NCBI GenBank assembly: GCA_034110465.1
Contig: JAWUZD010000004.1
Location: 1-47,060 of the forward strand
Direction of reading: 5' to 3'
Length of the DNA: 47,060 bases
DNA from: Aurantibacter sp034110465
GTDB taxonomy: Bacteria; Bacteroidota; Bacteroidia; Flavobacteriales; Flavobacteriaceae
Positions 24,628 through 33,143 of this stretch are shown piece by piece. Made by a program: the position numbers and the translations under genes. Every line of letters starts with the position of its first letter. Within the stretch, counting starts at the first letter, position 1. Under the pieces are notes generated by a model, which made no database searches, was not told the origin of the DNA, and saw nothing but the letters and a program-made list of their open reading frames with translations.

Positions 24628-26546
24628 TCTAATACAGAAAACTCTATATTAGACGCATTAAAAACACTATGTGTTTGATTTTTAAAATCGTCTTTTTTGG
24701 CTTTATAAATGTTAGGAACAAAAGTTTGTGGGTTTAAATCTATTAAAGGAAACCACGTACTTTGAACTTGAATTTGTAACTTATGTCCCGCTTTAATAGT
24801 GTGGTAAACATCTTGTAATTTTATAGTAACATCTGTTGGTTTATTTGGAGTAAACGGTTCTGGTTTTTCAAAACTATTTCTAAAACGACCACGCATTACT
24901 TCACTTCTTACCATCATATGGTAATTACTTAATTTTAAATGATCTTGCATACCTTTGACTTGTTCTTCAACATCTTTTGGATGCACATCTATTACTTTTA
25001 CAATCCAATCTGCATCTGTTCCTGTTGTAGAAACATTTAAATTAGCTAAAATATCTCCTGCTAATGTTAAATCTTCTGTCATAATTTCTGTTTCAAAAAC
25101 TAAAACATCTGTTCTTCGGGCAGAAAAACGTTGATCATCTGTCATATATTTTCTTGGTGTAAAAACCGATTTAATATCCTCCGAATATGGTACTGGCTTA
25201 TTTAAATTACTAACAAAAACTTCTTTAGAAACACCTTCTTGTTTGTTAGATAATTGCTGATTAGCGTTTAAGTACATTTTTTGTTTTGTAACTGCTTTTG
25301 GTGGCCAATTACTATAGCTACTCCATTTTTTATGTCCAGAATCGTACACATAAGCTTCTGGTAAACCAGAATTTTTATCACCTTTTCCTTTTAAGAAATG
25401 ATTAAAAAACTTAGTTTCTACCTGCTTTTGAAAATTAATAGAAATAGAATCTCCAAAATAATAATTACCTACAAAATTCTCAACTTTACTACTCGCCCAT
25501 TTCCCGTGATCCCAAGGCCCAAAAACAAGTGTATTATAATTCTCCGGGTTGTATTTTTCTATGGTTTTATAAGTCTCTAAAGGTCCGTATAAATCTTCTG
25601 CATCAAAAAAACCACCAACAACCATTGTGGCAACACTTGGTTTAATATCTTTTAAATTCTGAATAATGCCTTTAGGTTTCCAAATACTATCATAATTTGG
25701 GTGGTTTATAATTTCTTTCCAGAAGAAATCATCTATTTTATTTGATTTAATTGCGCTTGTATTATCTGGCTTATCATATTGAAAGTATTTATTCAAATTA
25801 CTTAAAGGTCCAGCATCCAGAAAAAATTGATATTGATCCTGTGTTCCTAATTCTGGTAATTTATACCAAGAAGAATCTGTAGGTTTACTTTTTTGTGTTC
25901 CAAATAAAGCTATAGCTCTAAAATAACTTAACATAAAAGCGCCATTATGATGAAAATCGTCAAAATAGAAATCACCAATACAAGCTTGTGGCGAAACCGC
26001 TTTTAATGCTGGATGCGCATCTATTGCAGAAACAGTAGCATAATGTCCTGGGTAAGAAATCCCCCAAGTACCTACACGTCCATTATTGTTTTCAACATTT
26101 TTAACTAACCAATCAATAGTGTCGTAAGTATCCGAAGCTTCGTCTGTTTGGCTATTATCTATTTTATTAGGAATGTAAGCACGCATATTATCGTAAGTTC
26201 CTTCACTCATCCACCTTCCACGAACATCTTGATATACAAAAATATTCCCTTCTTTCATTAAGTAAATATTAGGTCCAATTTTCTCTTTAAAAGTATCAGC
26301 TCCATAAGGTTTGGAACTATATGGAGTTCGCATCATTAACATAGGATATGTTTTACTTTTGTCTTTGGGAGCATAAATAGTTGTATGTAACTTAACGCCA
26401 TCTCGCATATCAATTACAACTTCTTGTTTTGTGTAATTATCTTTAACGTAAGTTTCTTTTTCTGCTTCCGAAATTACATTAGTGGTTTCTTCTTTACAAG
26501 ACAAAAAAACTAATACTAAAAGCGCTAAATAAAATAATTGTTTCAT
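24624..26546 (-). CDS. CocE/NonD (X-Pro dipeptidyl-peptidase-like) hydrolase lipoprotein
   Basis: A 640-aa alpha/beta hydrolase with a lipobox (VFLSC, Cys17). The N-terminal hydrolase domain has the nucleophile Ser164 in GTWGISYPGHYA, Asp315 in GGFFDAEDLYGP and His347 in FGPWDHGKW. The C-terminal third is the PepX_C jelly roll (DADWIVKVIDVHP...). Relatives include cocaine esterase, alpha-amino-acid ester hydrolases and glutaryl-7-ACA acylases. The natural substrate is probably a peptide or amino-acid ester. It should be anchored to an envelope membrane. Confidence 0.92.
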   Translation of the reverse strand: MKQLFYLALLVLVFLSCKEETTNVISEAEKETYVKDNYTKQEVVIDMRDGVKLHTTIYAPKDKSKTYPMLMMRTPYSSKPYGADTFKEKIGPNIYLMKEGNIFVYQDVRGRWMSEGTYDNMRAYIPNKIDNSQTDEASDTYDTIDWLVKNVENNNGRVGTWGISYPGHYATVSAIDAHPALKAVSPQACIGDFYFDDFHHNGAFMLSYFRAIALFGTQKSKPTDSSWYKLPELGTQDQYQFFLDAGPLSNLNKYFQYDKPDNTSAIKSNKIDDFFWKEIINHPNYDSIWKPKGIIQNLKDIKPSVATMVVGGFFDAEDLYGPLETYKTIEKYNPENYNTLVFGPWDHGKWASSKVENFVGNYYFGDSISINFQKQVETKFFNHFLKGKGDKNSGLPEAYVYDSGHKKWSSYSNWPPKAVTKQKMYLNANQQLSNKQEGVSKEVFVSNLNKPVPYSEDIKSVFTPRKYMTDDQRFSARRTDVLVFETEIMTEDLTLAGDILANLNVSTTGTDADWIVKVIDVHPKDVEEQVKGMQDHLKLSNYHMMVRSEVMRGRFRNSFEKPEPFTPNKPTDVTIKLQDVYHTIKAGHKLQIQVQSTWFPLIDLNPQTFVPNIYKAKKDDFKNQTHSVFNASNIEFSVLD

Positions 26547-26659
26547 AAGTATTTTGTTAATGACAGCTCTAAAATAAGAAAAATAAAACGAAGCTTATTT
26601 AAATTAATCATTTTAATAAATTGATTACTATAGCCTAAAAATTACATTAAATCACAACA

Positions 26660-27118
26660 CTAAGGCTTTTTTATAGCTTTATTTTTTACCACACGAGATA
26701 ATACAATCTGGGTTTTAGTTTCGCCATAAACAATAAGTTGATCTATAAAAGCTTCTAAATGTTTTTGGTTACGCAAAACCACTTCCATAACAATATTTTC
26801 GTTTCCTGTAATCCTATAACAATTTACAACCTCATCATACGTTTGTACTTTGTCTAAAAAAGGTTTTAATTTACCCATAAAAGCACGTAAGTTAATAATA
26901 GCTTTTAATTGATAACCAACATCTAACGGAGAAATCATAGTGTTATAACCTTCTATAACACCTAAATCTTCCATTTTTTTTATTCGCTCTGTTACTGCTG
27001 GAGACGAAATCCCAACTTGTCTACCTATTTCTGCGCTAGACATACGCGCATTAGTTTGCAAATACTTTAAAATTTTCCAACTTAAATCATCTAACACCAT
27101 ATTAAAGCCAATTAGCAT
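26660..27118 (-). CDS. Lrp/AsnC family transcriptional regulator
   Basis: A 152-aa leucine-responsive-type regulator. It has an N-terminal winged HTH (ILKYLQTNARMSSAEIGRQVGISSPAVTERIKKMEDLGVI, residues 16-55) and a C-terminal RAM ligand-binding domain (from YQLKAIINLR). The true start may be Met7, a few codons in (ATG at 27100). The promoter upstream overlaps a perfect dyad and several TTTGAT motifs, which suggests autoregulation. The divergent neighbour is an unknown gene. Confidence 0.93.
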   Translation of the reverse strand: MLIGFNMVLDDLSWKILKYLQTNARMSSAEIGRQVGISSPAVTERIKKMEDLGVIEGYNTMISPLDVGYQLKAIINLRAFMGKLKPFLDKVQTYDEVVNCYRITGNENIVMEVVLRNQKHLEAFIDQLIVYGETKTQIVLSRVVKNKAIKKP

Positions 27119-27138
27119 AAATTAATTAATAATTAAAT

Positions 27139-27166
27139 CAAATATACACTTTTACTTTAAAATCAA
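27139..27166 (-). promoter_or_regulatory. Promoter of the Lrp gene
   Basis: On the minus strand TTG (27166-27164), a 17-nt spacer and a perfect TATATTTG (27146-27139). The -33 element lies inside the dyad at 27160-27182. Confidence 0.65.
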
Positions 27167-27182
27167 AAGTTAGGTTTGATTT
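27160..27182. promoter_or_regulatory. Candidate Lrp operator dyad
   Basis: AAATCAAA-N7-TTTGATTT is a perfect inverted repeat with 8-bp arms. Further TTTGAT copies follow at 27195-27200 and 27211-27216, and ATCAAA occurs at 27137-27142. Multiple phased half-sites suit an Lrp-family octamer. Confidence 0.5.
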
Positions 27183-27183
27183 G

Positions 27184-27214
27184 TTGTGATTAAATTTGAT
27201 TAACATTAAGTTTG
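27184..27214 (+). promoter_or_regulatory. Promoter of the 27222 gene
   Basis: TTG (27184-27186), a 20-nt spacer and a perfect TAAGTTTG (27207-27214). The ATG follows only 7 bases after the -7 box, so the mRNA is predicted to be almost leaderless. Confidence 0.65.
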
Positions 27215-27221
27215 ATATATA

Positions 27222-27611
27222 ATGAATGCGCCTATACATTTATCTGAATCACCTGTTTACAAGAAAGCTATAGATATATTTACATTATCTCATAACATAT
27301 CTATGTATTTAAGTCAGGATTTATCGCATTTATCTCACGACGGAAAAGAAGATGAAAACATTTATTTTTCGGGAGATATCATTCAGCAGTCAGTTTCTTT
27401 AGCACCGCATATTTTAAAAGCAGAACAAGCACCTTTTTCTGATAAAAAATATAAACACGCTACTTTAGTAAAACAATTAACCAACAAGTTATATCGTAAC
27501 TGCAAGCGCTTAGAAACCTGTAATAGCGACGGAAAAGATTATTTACCTATTTTAAGAAGTGAACTTAGAAAGTTTAAAAAGCTACAGAAGACTTGGTCTT
27601 TGACTTTGTAG
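27222..27611 (+). CDS. Unknown cytoplasmic helical protein
   Basis: A 129-aa protein predicted mostly alpha-helical, without signal peptide or membrane segment. The N-terminal YKKAIDIFTLSHNISMYL and the later SGDIIQQSVSLAPHILKAE recall four-helix-bundle (S23-like) proteins, but the match is loose and I do not claim it. The C-terminal third is strongly basic (KLYRNCKRLETC..LRKFKKLQKTW). It is divergent from the Lrp gene and shares its control region, so it is a likely Lrp target. Confidence 0.65.
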   Translation: MNAPIHLSESPVYKKAIDIFTLSHNISMYLSQDLSHLSHDGKEDENIYFSGDIIQQSVSLAPHILKAEQAPFSDKKYKHATLVKQLTNKLYRNCKRLETCNSDGKDYLPILRSELRKFKKLQKTWSLTL

Positions 27612-27613
27612 AA

Positions 27614-28291
27614 TTACTCTTCAGAATCGGTATCAGATTCAATAATAACTTCAGGAATTTCAATCGCTTTTTTAACCTCTACATAAGCTGAGTTATACAT
27701 AAACGCTTCTTGATAATTTGCTATTTTCTTGTTGTACGTTTCGGACATGATAACAAATTTACATTTGTTACTTACACTTTCAGACATACGTAAAACATCA
27801 TTATGATATTCGTTTCTGTTTAAAAAATCGGCATCATAAACACAGAATAGCAGCATTTCTCCCAAATGCAAACTATTTTGATAGTAAAGTTTATTTAAAC
27901 GTTTTGGTGTTACTATTAAAATATCTACACCATGATAAACTTCTTCACGTTGTTTCTCTAAATCGAACTCTTGGTACGCTTTATAAACACGCAAATTGGT
28001 GTGTTTTGTAAATTCTTCAAAACGTTCTGCCAAATCCCAAACCGCTTGTTTATCTTTTACTACAATAATTGCCCTAGCAGAATCTTCATCTTCAACTGCT
28101 TCACATTTTAATTTCTGTAAAACGCCCATAATTAAAGCTGTAGTTTTACCAGAACCTTTTGGTCCAATACCATAAGCACTCATTCCCGACTTTATATGTG
28201 GAATTATTTGCTTTTGAATTGGCGCGTAGCTTAAAATGTTTTTAGATTCTAAAACATTTTTAATTATTGGATGAAGTTTTTTAAATGACAT
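27614..28291 (-). CDS. DEAD-box-like protein with only the first RecA domain
   Basis: About 225 aa from the ATG at 28291 (MSFKKLHPIIKNVL). A Q-motif-like YAPIQKQIIP, motif I GPKGSGKTT (43-51), motif Ib TPKRL, motif II DADF (153-156, in place of DEAD) and a motif III-like MSET (182-185) are present. The second RecA domain is absent, and the chain ends with an acidic tail (ESDTDSEE). It may bind ATP and RNA but should not unwind alone. The upstream GTG at 28312 falls in a hairpin and is not preferred. Confidence 0.82.
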   Translation of the reverse strand: MSFKKLHPIIKNVLESKNILSYAPIQKQIIPHIKSGMSAYGIGPKGSGKTTALIMGVLQKLKCEAVEDEDSARAIIVVKDKQAVWDLAERFEEFTKHTNLRVYKAYQEFDLEKQREEVYHGVDILIVTPKRLNKLYYQNSLHLGEMLLFCVYDADFLNRNEYHNDVLRMSESVSNKCKFVIMSETYNKKIANYQEAFMYNSAYVEVKKAIEIPEVIIESDTDSEE

Positions 28292-28304
28292 AGTTATAAA
28301 TTTA

Positions 28305-28332
28305 AAAAGCACTTAAAAATTTAAGTGCTTTT
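28305..28332. terminator. Perfect inverted repeat between icmF and the DEAD-like gene
   Basis: AAAAGCACTTAAA and its exact complement flank a 2-base centre. Read on the minus strand it has the form of a terminator for icmF, though 162 bases beyond its stop. It ends only 13 bases before the next ATG, so it could also be a 5' hairpin on that mRNA. Confidence 0.6.
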
Positions 28333-28494
28333 ATAATTTTGGTGCAAGATATAAAAATTGCATCTATAATAAGGTAATCTATCTCTTTTCTCGCTTACAT
28401 TCTAAAATGAAATATTTACAGTCTAAAGAAAGTTCAAAATAAATTTAAGGTAAGTGATTCACTCATCCTTTCTATCGAAAAAGTGGTTCTCTGC

Positions 28495-31400
28495 TTACAT
28501 ATTTCGTCTGTATTGTCCACCAACTTCAAATAAAGCATCGGTAATTTGTCCTAAAGAACATACTTTACAAACTTCCATTAAAGCTTCAAATATATTTTGA
28601 TTCGTAATGGCTTTTACTTGTAACTCTTTTAACAATTCATCTGTCGAATTAGATTTATGTAAAGCTCTTAACGTTTTAATTTGCTCTTGCTTCTCTTCTT
28701 CTGTTGCTCTAATAACTTCAGCAGGTATAACTGTTGGAGAACCTTTAGAGCTTAAGAATGTATTTACACCAATAATTGGAAATTCTCCGTTATGTTTAAG
28801 TGTTTCGTAATACAAGCTTTCTTCTTGAATTTTAGAACGTTGGTACATTGTTTCCATTGCGCCTAAAACGCCTCCGCGTTCTGTAATACGATCAAATTCT
28901 AAAAGAACGGCATCTTCTACTAAATCTGTTAATTCTTCAATAATAAAAGAACCTTGAATTGGGTTTTCGTTTTTATTTAAACCTAATTCTTTATTTATAA
29001 TTAATTGAATTGCCATTGCGCGACGAACAGATTCTTCTGTTGGTGTTGTAATAGCTTCATCGTAAGCATTTGTATGTAACGAGTTACAGTTATCGTAAAT
29101 TGCGTAAAGTGCTTGTAAAGTTGTACGGATATCGTTAAAATCAATTTCCTGTGCGTGTAAACTACGTCCAGAAGTTTGAATATGATACTTTAACATTTGC
29201 GCTCTGGCATTTGCTCCGTATTTATTCTTCATTGCTTTTGCCCATATTTTACGAGCAACACGACCAATAACCGCATATTCTGGATCTATTCCATTTGAGA
29301 AGAAAAATGATAAGTTTGGTCCGAATTTATTAATATCCATTCCACGACTTAAGTAATATTCTACATACGTAAATCCGTTAGATAATGTTAACGCCAATTG
29401 TGTGATTGGGTTTGCTCCTGCTTCTGCAATATGATATCCAGAAATAGAAACTGAATAGAAATTACGCACATTATTTTCTATAAAATATTCTTGCACATCT
29501 CCCATTAAACGTAAAGCAAATTCCGTAGAGAAAATACAGGTATTTTGCGCCTGATCTTCTTTTAAAATATCTGCCTGAACCGTTCCGCGGACTTGCGCCA
29601 TTGTATTTTTCTTAATCTCAGCATATACATCTGCTGGTAAAACCAAGTCTCCTGTAACTCCTAAAAGAAACAAACCTAAACCATCGTTAGATTCTGGTAA
29701 GTCGCCAATATAAACTGGTCTTACTGTTCCTTTATCTTTATATATTTTAGCAATTTTAGCTTCAACTTCTCTTTCTAAACCTTTTTCTTTAATGTAAATT
29801 TCACATTGTTGGTCTATAGCCGCATTCATAAAGAATCCTAATAACATTGGCGCTGGACCATTAATTGTCATTGAAACCGATGTTAATACGTGTGCTAAAT
29901 TAAATCCTGAATACAGTTTCTTAGCATCGTCTAAACAGCAAATTGAAACTCCTGCGTTTCCAATTTTACCATAAATATCTGGTCTTAAATCCGGATCGTT
30001 ACCATATAATGTTACACTATCAAAAGCTGTAGATAAACGTTTTGCTGGTAAACCTGCGCTTACATAATGAAAACGTCTATTTGTACGTTCAGGTCCGCCT
30101 TCACCTGCAAACATACGTGCTGGATCTTCTCCTGTACGTTTAAAAGGATATAATCCTGATGTGTAAGGAAATTCTCCTGGTACATTTTCTTGTAAACACC
30201 ATTTTAAAATATCTCCCCAAGCTTTATACTTTGGTAAAGCGACTCTTGGTATTTGTAAATGAGATAATGATTCTGAATGTGTTTCTATTTTAATTTCCTT
30301 ATCTCTTACTTTAAATGAATAAATAGGATTTTTATACTTATTTACTTTCTCGTCCCAACCCGTAATTACTTCCCAGTTATAAGGATCTAAATTTAATTTT
30401 ACACGATCAAATTCCGACACTAATAATCTTACAAAATCTTTATTATCTTCTGAAGTGTTTTCTATAGATTCTGAAGCTATTCCTGCTTTATCTAAAGCTG
30501 GTGTTGTTTCTGAAACAGATTCTAATGTTTTGTAAATTCCGTATAATTTCTGAGCAACTTCTACTTGCGTATTTGCTATAGCATCGTAAGCTCTATTGCT
30601 TTCTGCTATTTCAGATAAGTAACGCGTTCTACTTGGTGGAATAACAAAAATCTTCTCGCTCATTTCTTTAGAAATAACGAAAGTAGATTTTAAATCTGTG
30701 TCTGTTTTCTCTACTAACTTATCCATAATCGCTTTGTAAAGCGTATTCATACCTGGATCGTTAAACTGAGATGCAATAGTTCCAAATACAGGTAAGTCGT
30801 CTTGATGAACATCCCAAAGATGATTATTACGCATATATTGCTTCTTTACATCCCGTAAAGCATCTAAAGAACCACGTTTATCGAACTTGTTAATTGCTAC
30901 TAAATCAGCAAAATCAAGCATATCAATTTTTTCCAATTGTGTTGCTGCTCCAAATTCTGGTGTCATAACGTATAATGCCACATCAGAATGTTCCATTATT
31001 TCTGTATCCGATTGTCCAATACCAGAAGTTTCTAATATTATAAGGTCAAACTCTGCCGCTTTTAAAACTTGAACAGCTTCGTTTACATATTTAGATAAGG
31101 CTAAATTAGATTGACGCGTTGCTAAACTCCTCATATAAACACGAGAAGAATTAATTGCATTCATTCTAATTCTGTCTCCTAATAATGCTCCTCCAGTTTT
31201 TCGCTTAGATGGATCTACAGAAACTAAACCAATAGTTTTTTCTGGGAAATCTATTAAAAACCTACGAACCAACTCATCTACTAAAGACGATTTACCTGAT
31301 CCACCAGTTCCTGTAATTCCTAAAACAGGTGTTTTTGAGGTTTTATTTTTTATATGAATTTTATCTAAAGTACTTTTTGCTACCTCTGGAAAATTCTCGG

Positions 31401-31917
31401 CAGAAGAAATAACACGAGCAATTGCTCTTGGATTCTTTTCAGCTAAATAGTTAATTTCATCATCTAACTTATCACCAATAGCAAAGTCAGATTGTTCAAC
31501 TAAATCGTTAATCATACCTTGTAATCCCATTGCACGTCCATCATCTGGAGAATAAATACGTGTAATTCCGTAATCCATTAACTCTTTAATTTCGGAAGGA
31601 AGAATAACGCCTCCGCCACCACCAAAAATCTTGATGTGTTCTGCGCCACGTTCTTTAAGTAAATCATACATATACTTAAAATACTCGTTATGCCCACCTT
31701 GGTATGAGGTTAAACAAATAGCATTAACATCTTCTTGAATAGCTGTATTTACGACTTCTTCAACACTTCTGTCGTGACCTAAATGAATAACTTCTACTCC
31801 AGTAGATTGAATAATTCTACGCATAATATTGATAGAAGCATCGTGCCCATCAAATAAAGCTGCTGCAGTTACTATTCTTACTTTATATTTAGGCTTATAG
31901 GTGATTATTTGTTCCAT
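28495..31917 (-). CDS. icmF: Fused isobutyryl-CoA mutase IcmF
   Basis: Coenzyme B12 enzyme that interconverts isobutyryl-CoA and n-butyryl-CoA. The 1140-aa chain has three parts: an N-terminal B12-binding domain (DGHDAS at 23-28), a MeaB-type G-protein chaperone (P-loop GITGTGGSGKS about 200-210, NKFD about 343-346) and the mutase TIM barrel from about residue 560. In methylmalonyl-CoA mutase the substrate carboxylate is held by Tyr89 and Arg207. The matching places here are Phe (RMFAGEG, about 603) and Gln (AQNTCIF, about 791), the isobutyryl-CoA pattern. Some IcmF enzymes also accept isovaleryl-CoA. A role in branched-chain acyl-CoA use is likely. Confidence 0.94.
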   Translation of the reverse strand: MEQIITYKPKYKVRIVTAAALFDGHDASINIMRRIIQSTGVEVIHLGHDRSVEEVVNTAIQEDVNAICLTSYQGGHNEYFKYMYDLLKERGAEHIKIFGGGGGVILPSEIKELMDYGITRIYSPDDGRAMGLQGMINDLVEQSDFAIGDKLDDEINYLAEKNPRAIARVISSAENFPEVAKSTLDKIHIKNKTSKTPVLGITGTGGSGKSSLVDELVRRFLIDFPEKTIGLVSVDPSKRKTGGALLGDRIRMNAINSSRVYMRSLATRQSNLALSKYVNEAVQVLKAAEFDLIILETSGIGQSDTEIMEHSDVALYVMTPEFGAATQLEKIDMLDFADLVAINKFDKRGSLDALRDVKKQYMRNNHLWDVHQDDLPVFGTIASQFNDPGMNTLYKAIMDKLVEKTDTDLKSTFVISKEMSEKIFVIPPSRTRYLSEIAESNRAYDAIANTQVEVAQKLYGIYKTLESVSETTPALDKAGIASESIENTSEDNKDFVRLLVSEFDRVKLNLDPYNWEVITGWDEKVNKYKNPIYSFKVRDKEIKIETHSESLSHLQIPRVALPKYKAWGDILKWCLQENVPGEFPYTSGLYPFKRTGEDPARMFAGEGGPERTNRRFHYVSAGLPAKRLSTAFDSVTLYGNDPDLRPDIYGKIGNAGVSICCLDDAKKLYSGFNLAHVLTSVSMTINGPAPMLLGFFMNAAIDQQCEIYIKEKGLEREVEAKIAKIYKDKGTVRPVYIGDLPESNDGLGLFLLGVTGDLVLPADVYAEIKKNTMAQVRGTVQADILKEDQAQNTCIFSTEFALRLMGDVQEYFIENNVRNFYSVSISGYHIAEAGANPITQLALTLSNGFTYVEYYLSRGMDINKFGPNLSFFFSNGIDPEYAVIGRVARKIWAKAMKNKYGANARAQMLKYHIQTSGRSLHAQEIDFNDIRTTLQALYAIYDNCNSLHTNAYDEAITTPTEESVRRAMAIQLIINKELGLNKNENPIQGSFIIEELTDLVEDAVLLEFDRITERGGVLGAMETMYQRSKIQEESLYYETLKHNGEFPIIGVNTFLSSKGSPTVIPAEVIRATEEEKQEQIKTLRALHKSNSTDELLKELQVKAITNQNIFEALMEVCKVCSLGQITDALFEVGGQYRRNM

Positions 31918-31961
31918 TCGTAATTTAATGAGTTATTTTACGTTGCAATTTACGAATTTTG

Positions 31962-31969
31962 CAAAACTA
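31962..31969 (-). promoter_or_regulatory. -7 promoter element of icmF
   Basis: A perfect TAGTTTTG on the minus strand, 44 bases before the icmF start. No TTG is at the -33 distance. Confidence 0.5.
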
Positions 31970-32080
31970 ATTCAATACAAAACTTAAAAATGTAAAAGTA
32001 GTAAGGCTACGTAAAAAACAAGACTGGTATAAAAATAAATTTATACTATTATTTGAGCCCTACAATACTATCTTAACTCT

Positions 32081-32088
32081 TATATTTG
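32081..32088 (+). promoter_or_regulatory. -7 promoter element of the DUF4197 gene
   Basis: A perfect TATATTTG, 17 bases before the ATG. The nearest TTG (32053-32055) gives a 25-nt spacer, slightly long. Confidence 0.5.
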
Positions 32089-32105
32089 CATAAAAAAATA
32101 ATATT

Positions 32106-32819
32106 ATGTTGAAAAAATTAAGTTTAGTTTTAGTTTTAGTCGTTTTCACTTCTTGTAATGAGCTACAACAAGTAGTTAACAATCTTCCTACAGGAACAAG
32201 CGGAATAGGTTTATCTCAATTGGATATGGCTAACGGTTTAAAAGAAGCTTTAGACTTAGGTATAGACAAGCAAGTTTCTAAATTAACTGCAACAGATGGT
32301 TTTTTTAAAAATGAATTGGTAAAAATATTATTACCAGAAGAATTACAAAAAGTAGACAAAGGCCTTAGAGATATTGGTTTAGGAAACTTAGCTGATGAAG
32401 GTTTAAAAGTTTTAAACAGAGCTGCTGAAGATGCTGTAGGACAAGCAACTCCTATTTTTATTAACGCTGTTAAAAACATAAACTTTAATGATGCCAAAGG
32501 CATTTTATTAGGAAATGATAACGCTGCTACAAATTACCTAAAAACAAATACTCAAAGCGCATTATTTACAAGTTTTGAACCTGTAATTAAAAATTCTTTC
32601 GAAAAAGTTGGTGCGGATCAAATCTGGAATAACCTAATTACAAAATACAATGCTATACCTTTTACAAATAATGTTAATCCTGATTTAACAAATTACGTTA
32701 CTGGAGAAGCTTTAAAAGGTGTTTATAAAATGATTGAAATTGAAGAAAAGGAGATTAGAACAAAAGTAAGCTCTAGAGCTACAGATTTACTAAAAAAAGT
32801 ATTTGCTTTACAAGACTAA
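32106..32819 (+). CDS. DUF4197 domain lipoprotein
   Basis: A 237-aa lipoprotein with lipobox VFTSC (Cys17). The remainder is a helical DUF4197 domain: GLKEALDLGIDKQVSKL, FFKNELVKILLPEELQKV, and a C-terminal region with KYNAIPF and LTNYVTGEALKGVYKMI. The family is found across Gram-negative bacteria and its function is unknown. The gene has its own promoter and terminator and is divergent from icmF. Confidence 0.92.
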   Translation: MLKKLSLVLVLVVFTSCNELQQVVNNLPTGTSGIGLSQLDMANGLKEALDLGIDKQVSKLTATDGFFKNELVKILLPEELQKVDKGLRDIGLGNLADEGLKVLNRAAEDAVGQATPIFINAVKNINFNDAKGILLGNDNAATNYLKTNTQSALFTSFEPVIKNSFEKVGADQIWNNLITKYNAIPFTNNVNPDLTNYVTGEALKGVYKMIEIEEKEIRTKVSSRATDLLKKVFALQD

Positions 32820-32846
32820 ACCTTTCTTATATTAATTAATAACTTT

Positions 32847-32878
32847 AAAGCTATTTAGTTCTCTAAATAGCTTTTTTT
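32847..32878 (+). terminator. Terminator of the DUF4197 gene
   Basis: AAAGCTATTTAG pairs perfectly with CTAAATAGCTTT around a 4-nt loop and leads into seven T residues, 27 bases after the stop. Confidence 0.92.
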
Positions 32879-32960
32879 GTTAAAACTTTAAAATTAATTC
32901 ATTTTAAATCACTATATATCAAACAATTAACTATATTTAAATTAGCTAACAACTAATATT

Positions 32961-33143
32961 ATGAATAACCAACAGAGAATTGTAAGTTACAAAGCACAAC
33001 TTAAAGGCAAATACAAAGTACTAATTGAACAAGCTTATAACTTTAAACAAACAGATTCTGGCTTAAGCGATTTTTTTGAATACAAAGCCATTAAAACCTT
33101 AAACAAACTAAATAGATTAAATTATTTAGAGCCTAGTTCTTAA
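32961..33143 (+). CDS. Small basic cytoplasmic protein, unknown
   Basis: A 60-aa, lysine-rich, helical protein (KAQLKGKYKVLIEQAYNFKQTDSGLSDFFEYKAIKTLNKL). Its layout, a basic helix followed by a second helix, resembles small flavobacterial proteins such as the Lacal_2735 group, but I cannot confirm this. Its 3' end overlaps the convergent BtuF-like gene by 18 bases, which slightly lowers confidence. Confidence 0.55.
   Translation: MNNQQRIVSYKAQLKGKYKVLIEQAYNFKQTDSGLSDFFEYKAIKTLNKLNRLNYLEPSS

Noticed and set aside
28292..28312. GTG start extending the DEAD-like protein by 7 residues
   Set aside because: It lies in the arm of a perfect inverted repeat, and the ATG at 28291 gives a better N-terminus.
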